This document shows, piece after piece, positions 57,701-64,000 of a stretch of DNA of 64,000 bases (within the stretch, counting starts at the first letter, position 1; every line of letters begins with the position of its first letter). The DNA lies in contig NJFT01000003.1 of assembly GCA_002221725.1 (NCBI GenBank), positions 310,001-374,000 on the forward strand, in the 5' to 3' direction. Source of the stretch: Scedosporium boydii (taxonomy: Eukaryota; Ascomycota; Sordariomycetes; Microascales; Microascaceae). Under the pieces are notes generated by a model that saw only the letters and a list, made by a program, of their open reading frames with translations, was not told the origin of the DNA and did not search any database. Position numbers and translations under genes: made by a program.

Positions 57701-59964
57701 AAACAGATCTACCATGGCCCATGGCGAGAGAATCAGTTTCCTCCTTTTCAGTCCTGATGATCGGTATCTAATGTCGTGCGGGCCCAAAAATCTCACTTTC
57801 TGGAGTTTAATATCCCTAGAGTCGGTCTATTCATTCCCAATCCAGGGACGTCCGCTTCGATTCGCATTCATGAGTAATACTGAGCTCCTTGGGTCGCTCC
57901 AACCGTATCAGGTTGTAAAATGGTCAGTGCCAAGTGCCAACAAAGGTTATTGTTCAATGGCTTTTTGACTGACTCCTACGAAGGGATTTGGATACTGGCA
58001 AACAGGAGTCGGTATCGTGGGCCGAACGGGGCGATAGGAACAACGAATCCTTGGACTCATCCCAGGCCATTCCGGAAGTACCACCCTCCCGCGCAGCTAT
58101 CATGACGGCTACAGATGAAGTGCTTCTCGCTGTCGGGTATCGGGTTTCCCCTATTCATATATGGAATGTCTTGGACCTCCAGCTCCTAGGAACCTGTTCT
58201 CTCGAGGGAATTAATGGCATTTACGACATGACATTCAACCCAAACCCAGATATCCCAGTTCTGGTCGTATCGTACAACGACGGTCGATTGTGTTTATTCA
58301 ACTACTTAACCATGGCATCCGTGTTCACAAAATCTTACGTCTTTGCGATATCCCTCTCCTGTTCCCAAGATGGTCGTAGCTTGGCCACCGGTGAATGCGG
58401 TGGAATAATCAACGTGTTCAACTTCGACAAAGACTCCACTGGCCAGACTATCCTCATCCCTATATACAGAGTGAAAAGCTTGGATGACTTCATCGGTCGT
58501 ATGACGTTCAGTCCCGATGGCCTTCGCATTCTAGGTTTACAGAGCCGACAATGCCAAGTATGGTCACCCACGGCTCTCGTCCGGAACAACAACGAATCAC
58601 AGAGTGCGAGTAAGGCACTGACACTTGCACCTACTACGAAACGGGTGTTTGGCATCTCACTTGGTCCTGACATTACTAGCCCGCTTTCCGTGTCAAGCGA
58701 TGGGCGGTACATTATTGTGGGTAGAGGCAAAGATATTTCGCTATTCTCTATAGAGGACGGGAGCGATCTCGGTGTTTTCTACCAACATTCTGGACTAGGC
58801 CGTGTCAAGAGAGTTGTGATTAGGGAAGCACACAACTTGGTCATTTCCGCCGATGCTTTCAACGACGTCCTTGTCGCTAAGCTACCCATGCCGCTATCAA
58901 ATCTCGCTGCTGATTCTAAACTGCATCAACAAAAATTACCTCCTTCCCGAACCTTGCTCAATCAACGAGCAGGTATTGTCGTGAGGCATCTACTTGTCAA
59001 TGAGTCTGCAGATCGCATTCTTATCATTAGTCGCAAGGTTACACTGCTTTGGGAGTTGCCGTCTGGTCGACAAATCTCGAAGTATAACCCTTCGAGCGAC
59101 CAGGAATCTACGTCACAGAGTCCGACTAACTCTGAATCCGCGCACGAATTGACAGCATTCCAGCATCCAAAAAACGAGGCTTGGTTCGTTATCCTGGCAG
59201 GAGACATTGCTCGCATCTTTAACTGGGAGGATCATGCTGAATTGACGACCAAGGCAGGCATACAGTTGCAGCGGGCCAAAGTTCCAAGCTCCTCTGTCCG
59301 TCATGACTCGAAAATTGATCGAACTATAAGTCAACAATTCTCAAACCTATCTCGACTTCCGCCGGTCTTATTTTACCATACCGGGCCCCAGATAGTCGTT
59401 GAGTCGTTACGATATTTCAAGTGGGGGCCTCTTTGCCTTACAGTTTGGCCGACTGCAGTCTTCGACCCTGCCTCATCTGTGGCAAAGCCCTTGGCAGATG
59501 AAAATCTATCGACCATTACCCCAATGATATCAGCCGTTTTGGGGGTCTTGGGGACGTCTACTCTAGTATTTCTTGATAACGACATGTGGGTATGTAGCGC
59601 GAACCTTGAAACTCTTGGAGACGACACTATCCCCGAGACAAGGCGATCCCCACCACTGGCCGCTCACGCTCAGCGGCATTTCTTTGCGCTCAGCGAGTGG
59701 CGGAAAGCGGACAAAGGTTTGAATTGTACTCTAGTCAATGTCCCAACAGCTTCAGTCGGGAGCAAGGCGGGAGATGTTGCATTCGCGCATGGTCGCAGGT
59801 TAATTGTTGTAAAGGGAGGGTTTAAGTTTGCTGAGAATGTTATTGCTGTCTCAAGAGAAGAGATGAATACGGGCCACGACAATGGAGTGGAACCTCACAG
59901 GGGTCGAATCAACCAGGGTGGGCAAAGCAGCTGGGTAATGGTATCTGAGAGTATTGATGGGTAG
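54796..59964 (+). CDS. NLR-like protein: alpha/beta-hydrolase - NACHT - WD40
   Basis: The model has exons 54796-54804 (MDQ), 54876-57922 and 57984-59964, total 1,678 aa. The first mini-exon is inferred from an acceptor at 54875 and a GTAAGT donor; the main frame has no internal ATG before it. The second intron (GTCAGT donor, 61 bp) joins QVVKW to DLDTGKQESVSW. Domains in order: alpha/beta-hydrolase (about 50-300) with VFIHGLGGGSRKSW and nucleophile S155 in CHSMGG; NACHT with P-loop GLPGSGKS at 386-393 and Walker B WVLDGVDE near 485; winged-helix-like region; then beta-propeller repeats up to the C-terminus. Fungal NLRs of this type are presumed to couple non-self recognition to a lipase or esterase-like effector. 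Ligand and trigger are unknown. Confidence 0.88.
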
Positions 59965-60269
59965 GCTATCATATGGAATGCGACTTACAGTTTCCAATCG
60001 ATCAGAAAGCCTGTGTACACCCAGGATTATATTGCAGGGCATAGTCCTTATATCACAATTATCTACCTTGGTTTGGGAACGTCCAACAATCTTTTTAATG
60101 ATGATCTTGCCCCATGACTTCTTCATCTAGGAGAAACATGCAGCAGGAGGAATTCCGGAACATTAGATCCAAATTTCGAGAAGAAAGGAAAGGAAAAAAA
60201 AAAAAAATTTAAAAACCTAGCATAAATAATACAAATATGTAAAGAGGGAGGGTTAAGAAAAAAGCGCGC

Positions 60270-60365
60270 CCGCGGGTTGCTCCTAGGATCGAACCCTGTT
60301 TGCTTCCCCGAGCTACGGGAATGACGATTTTCTAACCTTCTGAGCGCTCAGTGACCACTTGGCCG
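60270..60365 (-). pseudogene. tRNA-like element (degenerate class II tRNA or Pol III-derived SINE head)
   Basis: On the minus strand a box A-like GGCCAAGTGG (about 60362-60353) and a box B-like GGTTCGATCC (about 60295-60286) are separated by a hairpin CCCG-TAGCT-CGGG like a class II variable arm, and a T6 run follows the 3' end. The acceptor and T stems do not pair properly, so it is not a standard functional tRNA. A CTCAGAA loop hints at Leu-CAG origin. Confidence 0.4.
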
Positions 60366-60895
60366 CTGGTTGTATTGTCACCACTACTTGAGCTGCTCGG
60401 TTGGAAGTTGTTACCATCTCACCATATATAAAGTTATGCGGGAGAAGCTGTACAATCGAGGAAAGAGCAGATGGGTGTGGGCACCTTCCCTGGAGTTGGC
60501 CTGCAGCATATGTTCCCAGATGAATTCTCGGCTGACTAAAATGATCAGTCGCCGGGGTGGAGCATTTTGATATGGGAGTGATGTCGAATCACTTTAGCTA
60601 TGCCTGCAGTATGAAAGATTAGAGTTTCAACCAAGGCCAGCTCGAGAAGGTTGTCGCTAGCGTTATTATTGCAGTTCTGCCAACGGCTATTCCAAAACCG
60701 TTCTGCGGCATGGAGCTAAGTGTTGTGGGTAACATGGGCTGAAGGGCGTCGAACTCTCGATAGGGAGTGAAAGCTCAGCCCAACTTGCCTTGGCCTCGCG
60801 ACAACCACGGAGCCTAGGTCGTCGGTACACCACTTTTCGTTATTACTGGTCGCAGCCATGTCCTGAAACTCTGCCTGCTCAGCACCAGGTCTGAC

Positions 60896-60988
60896 GATTG
60901 GCTACTTCGCATCTTCCCCTCGACGGGATTGGCTACTTCGCATCTTCCCCTCGACGGGATTGGCTACTTCGCATCTTCCCCTCGACGG
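60896..60988. repeat. 31 bp tandem repeat, three perfect copies
   Basis: The unit starts GATTGGCTACTTCGCATC and ends CCCTCGACGG. Copies lie at 60896-60926, 60927-60957 and 60958-60988, with no mismatch. The unit contains ATTGG (an inverted CCAAT core), so the array may multiply a CCAAT-type site 350-440 bp upstream of the following regulator gene. Confidence 0.95.
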
Positions 60989-61340
60989 ACCAGCAGGGAT
61001 TATGAGGATAGTGACAAGGAGGTGCAGTATGAAGTACTCGTACATGCAAACAACATTAAATCACTGAATTGTGCAAGGTACTGCTACTCTTCCTGATGAG
61101 CCCGGTCATCATGCAGCCCAAGCCTGACCCCAGTTACCGATCAGCTCTCCGATTGGTCCCTCGTCTGGGGGGCCCCTTCACAATTTTGCTCCACCGATAA
61201 TGCCAGCGATTGGCTGAAGCTCTTCGGTTTCGTGTAACAACGCCTGCCTCATAGCAGTATATAGAGTCAGGTTTGTTCCTCGTCCCAGAGCATTTCCCGC
61301 CCATTTATCATTAAGAAATCAAACCTATTCACTCAATAAG

Positions 61341-64000
61341 ATGAACTTCAACATTCCCGAATACCCTTTTCCCCCTTTTGACGAAGGTGACGAACACCTC
61401 AATCATACCGAAGCGCCGCCGCCACATGCTAGACCCTTCCGCCGTGCGGACGTCGACCCGATGACACTTGACTTGTCCGAGGATGCGTTTCTGCAAGAGG
61501 CCGATTCAGCTGCGGTTCAAGATTTCATGGACCTCGACCCTAATTGTACGTTTCTAATGATTGCCGCGCCCCCGTGGAGGCTTTAGAGACTGACAAGGCT
61601 GTGTTCCGTACAGCGAATATGCCAACCTTGGAAGGTCCCTTTATGGAATCGGGTACTGAAGCTCCGATGAACTATGTGGACCCGCAAGCAATGCACCCCT
61701 TTCCCTTTCCATCATTCCCGTTCACGGAGGCTGGAGGAAGTTGGCTGGGAAGCATGAACGCACTCGATGTGGGGATGTTGGCCGCTGAGCCGATGGATAT
61801 TGACGAGGCTGATCTTACCTTCATGCCTCTACCTCCTACGTACAGTGATATCTCTGGACACACGTTTCAGCCACCTGTGGATAGCTTTGATCCGGCGCTA
61901 GTTCTCAACACCTCACCTCGAGAACCGGTGGTGGTCCAACAACTTGGTACGTTTAAATTTGCTAGTCATCAACTCTTTTTATACTCAGGATTAACAATCT
62001 TGGTCAGACAACGTCCGTGTCCCAACTATGATGGTCAACTCAAATGAGAGAGCCTTTATCCAGCCCGATCCCGACACAATAATGGTTCTAGACCCACCCT
62101 TGAGAGGGGATACAGCAAGTGAGGAGATACCCCAGAGGATTTCCACACCAGTAGGCCAAGTGATGCCACTGAAAGATCCACTTCCCAGACAGCACAAGCC
62201 CTTACTAGCTGCTAGAAGGGGTGGGAGATGTGGCCCCCTTTCCGTAGCTCAGAAGAAATCACAGAAGGAAGCGCGGGAGAGAGGCGTGTGCATTCGTTGC
62301 CGAAAATCAAGAATCAAGGTGCGCTAAGGTCTAGAGTCCCTTCCGCTTTCATTCCATGCTCCCTACTGATGGATGTTATTTCCTAGTGCGCTGGAGGCAT
62401 CCCTTGTAATCGCTGCCTATCCAGTTCGAAGAATTCTAGAATCTGGCGGGGGCCATGTACCAAGGCTGACTTCTTAGAGATCGTTGAATGCGGATCCGTC
62501 TTTAGGGGTAAGTTGTTAGCCGGCTCCCTACTAACAATTGTTTTCTGATTCTGATGTATTCCCACTCTTTATCCTCCAGACATTGCCCAAAGCCAGTCTA
62601 GGATTCTTGGTACGGATGAATCCACGGCCAGAAGCCAGTTCGACTTAATGAGAAGGCTTGGAGAACAAAATAGATCTCTTCCTGGTACTCTTTTCCCGTT
62701 TGAAATACCATGTTACCTAATATGGAGATTTGGTGCAATCGGGGTTCGGCAGCTTTTCTTCTCGAGCGCTGGGGATGCATTTGAAAAGCCAAATGCGTCC
62801 AAATTAGGAGAAACAGAGAAAAAGCTCGTCGAGCTTGACCCTTTGGGAAGGCTTGTTGCATTCCCAGTAGGTCTGCAGGACCCAGAGAAAGATCATTGGA
62901 TTGTGAGTTGTTCTGAAATACTCCAAGCGCGATGCCGAACTGACTTTAAGCACAAGCGCGCTGCTTGCGTGTTTTGCAGCCTCCCAGGAAGCCCTGGAGC
63001 CGCCTTTTTTGATTACAGACTTCCAACTCTCCGTCGCCTATTACTTGCGCATATTCGCCGCACGAGAATGACCGTCGTTGAGGAAACGGTCAAGTCGCTG
63101 ACCTGGCTCAGTCGCCGATATGTCGAGCTCTGCTTGTTCCGCTTCTTGCAATCGGAGGCCAATAGTGGCGGGAAGATTTCTGAGGGGCGCGGAACATATG
63201 TCTTGTGTATGATGGTCGTTTTAACCACGTTGTGGGCAAATGGTTGGAAGGTATGTTCACGGAACCTTCCTCCCCATTCTTGCGATCCTTTCTCATCTCA
63301 TAAATTCCTTCCAATCTCTTACTAACAACTCTCTCTCTGCCAGGCCGACGTCACAGCTCCTGATTCTGCCAAAGCCGACTTTATTGATCGACTGAAGCGT
63401 GTCCGCATAGCGCTTTGGATCTATATTTCCATTGCGATTGACAACCTTCCGGCCTGGACGAACTTCTGGCAATCCTCTCTACCCAAAGAGCTCAACGCGT
63501 TGCATTTGACGACCCTTTTTCAAGATGGCCTGACAGAGTTTGACACCGAGGTGGATAATATCGTGCAAACGGCTGCCAACCGCTTGATAGAATGTGGCAC
63601 GTCTCTCTCTTTCGCCGCGTCTCTGGGCGAACGCCCACGGCAGCATATTAATACCGCATCTCGAGATATCCCGGAGACGATGGAAAGCGAGAATAGTGCC
63701 AAGGCGGTCCGCGAGATTGTTCATATGGCGACTTTCTATCCGAAACAACTATCCGATCTTGGAATTAGGTGCGAGGGAGTGTTATCGGATGGCGTCTTCA
63801 CTGCGAAAACAGAGAAAGAGCAACGGATAGCCGCTGTCCGCGTGTTCGGATTTACCGCATTCTACGCATTCAGGCACGTAAACCCTTCACACGCCCTGGG
63901 AAAGGGAATTCTTTTATCCCTCCTTTTGATGGTCCGCACACGATATCGTGACATGGGCAAGTATCAAGCATCAAGAACGGCCGGTCGCGAGGAGCCCCGA
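61341..64000 (+). CDS. Zn2Cys6-type transcription factor with internal zinc cluster (3' truncated by window edge)
   Basis: Six exons so far: 61341-61545, 61614-61946, 62008-62318, 62387-62507, 62580-63250 and 63344 onward, open to base 64000. Introns are 61-93 bp with clean GT-AG ends. About 270 acidic, Pro-rich residues precede the zinc cluster, whose cysteines are 274, 277, 284, 290, 293 and 307; the last spacing is 13 residues, longer than in Gal4-type clusters. The third intron falls inside the cluster. A long C-terminal region with a WLSRRYVELCLFRFLQS-like helix follows; no classical Fungal_trans domain was recognised in the visible part. It is probably a fungal-specific DNA-binding regulator. 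A further intron near 63888 is possible and the C-terminus is missing. Confidence 0.8.

Larger units (their letters stand above)
59965..61340. other. Intergenic region with a tRNA-like element and tandem repeats
   Basis: It holds an A/T-rich stretch (60180-60260), a degenerate tRNA-like element and a 31 bp triple repeat. No protein gene was recognised. Confidence 0.5.

Noticed and set aside
57923..57983. Apparent frameshift splitting the NACHT-WD40 ORF in two
   Set aside because: A GTCAGT donor and GAAG acceptor give a 61 bp intron that rejoins the WD40 frame as VVKWDLDTGKQ, so no mutation is needed.
60896..60988. CRISPR-like array
   Set aside because: The copies are directly adjacent without spacers, in a eukaryotic genome; it is a simple tandem repeat.

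Overview
The window is nuclear DNA of a filamentous ascomycete (Pezizomycotina, probably a eurotiomycete-like mould; genus not determinable here). The evidence is short GT-AG introns of about 50-105 bp with CTAAC/CTAAT-like branch points, two fungal Zn2Cys6 regulators, a fungal OTT_1508-type deaminase, an RNase T1-family ribonuclease, a caleosin, a DMATS-type prenyltransferase, a NACHT-WD40 protein, and an intron-containing tRNA-Glu. No bacterial operons, CRISPR arrays or intact transposons were seen. Gene models were built by hand from reading frames, splice consensus and remembered family patterns; no search or transcript data were available.

Layout. At 0-5 kb lie the end of a membrane-anchored surface protein, an OTT_1508-like deaminase-fold protein and a small secreted protein. 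At 6-13 kb are a four-exon cutinase-factor (CTF1)-like regulator and a class III aminotransferase, separated by a 3 kb gap with no convincing gene. At 15.9-20.9 kb are poly(ADP-ribose) polymerase, tRNA-Glu(CTC) and a secreted FAD-dependent oxidoreductase. The next 3.2 kb appear almost empty. From 24-34.6 kb come a DUF3632-like protein, a secreted guanyl ribonuclease, a Dal5-type MFS permease, a small gene broken by one stop codon, a five-exon caleosin and an F-box-like protein.

The 36-47 kb section is accessory in character. It holds a CmcJ/AsaB-like oxidoreductase, a small dimeric alpha/beta-barrel protein spliced through a GC-AG intron, a cytochrome P450, a DMATS-family aromatic prenyltransferase, a small three-exon gene and a ferric reductase. 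The middle genes look like a tailoring-enzyme cluster for a prenylated aromatic or indole metabolite, but no NRPS, PKS or terpene synthase is present in the window.

The 49.6-60 kb section contains a DUF7580-like protein and a C2H2 zinc-finger protein, transcribed divergently from a 300 bp spacer, followed by a NACHT-WD40 protein of about 1,680 residues carrying an N-terminal alpha/beta-hydrolase. This set resembles fungal NLR / non-self-recognition loci. A tRNA-like degenerate element, a 31 bp triple tandem repeat and a second Zn2Cys6 regulator that runs off the right edge close the window.
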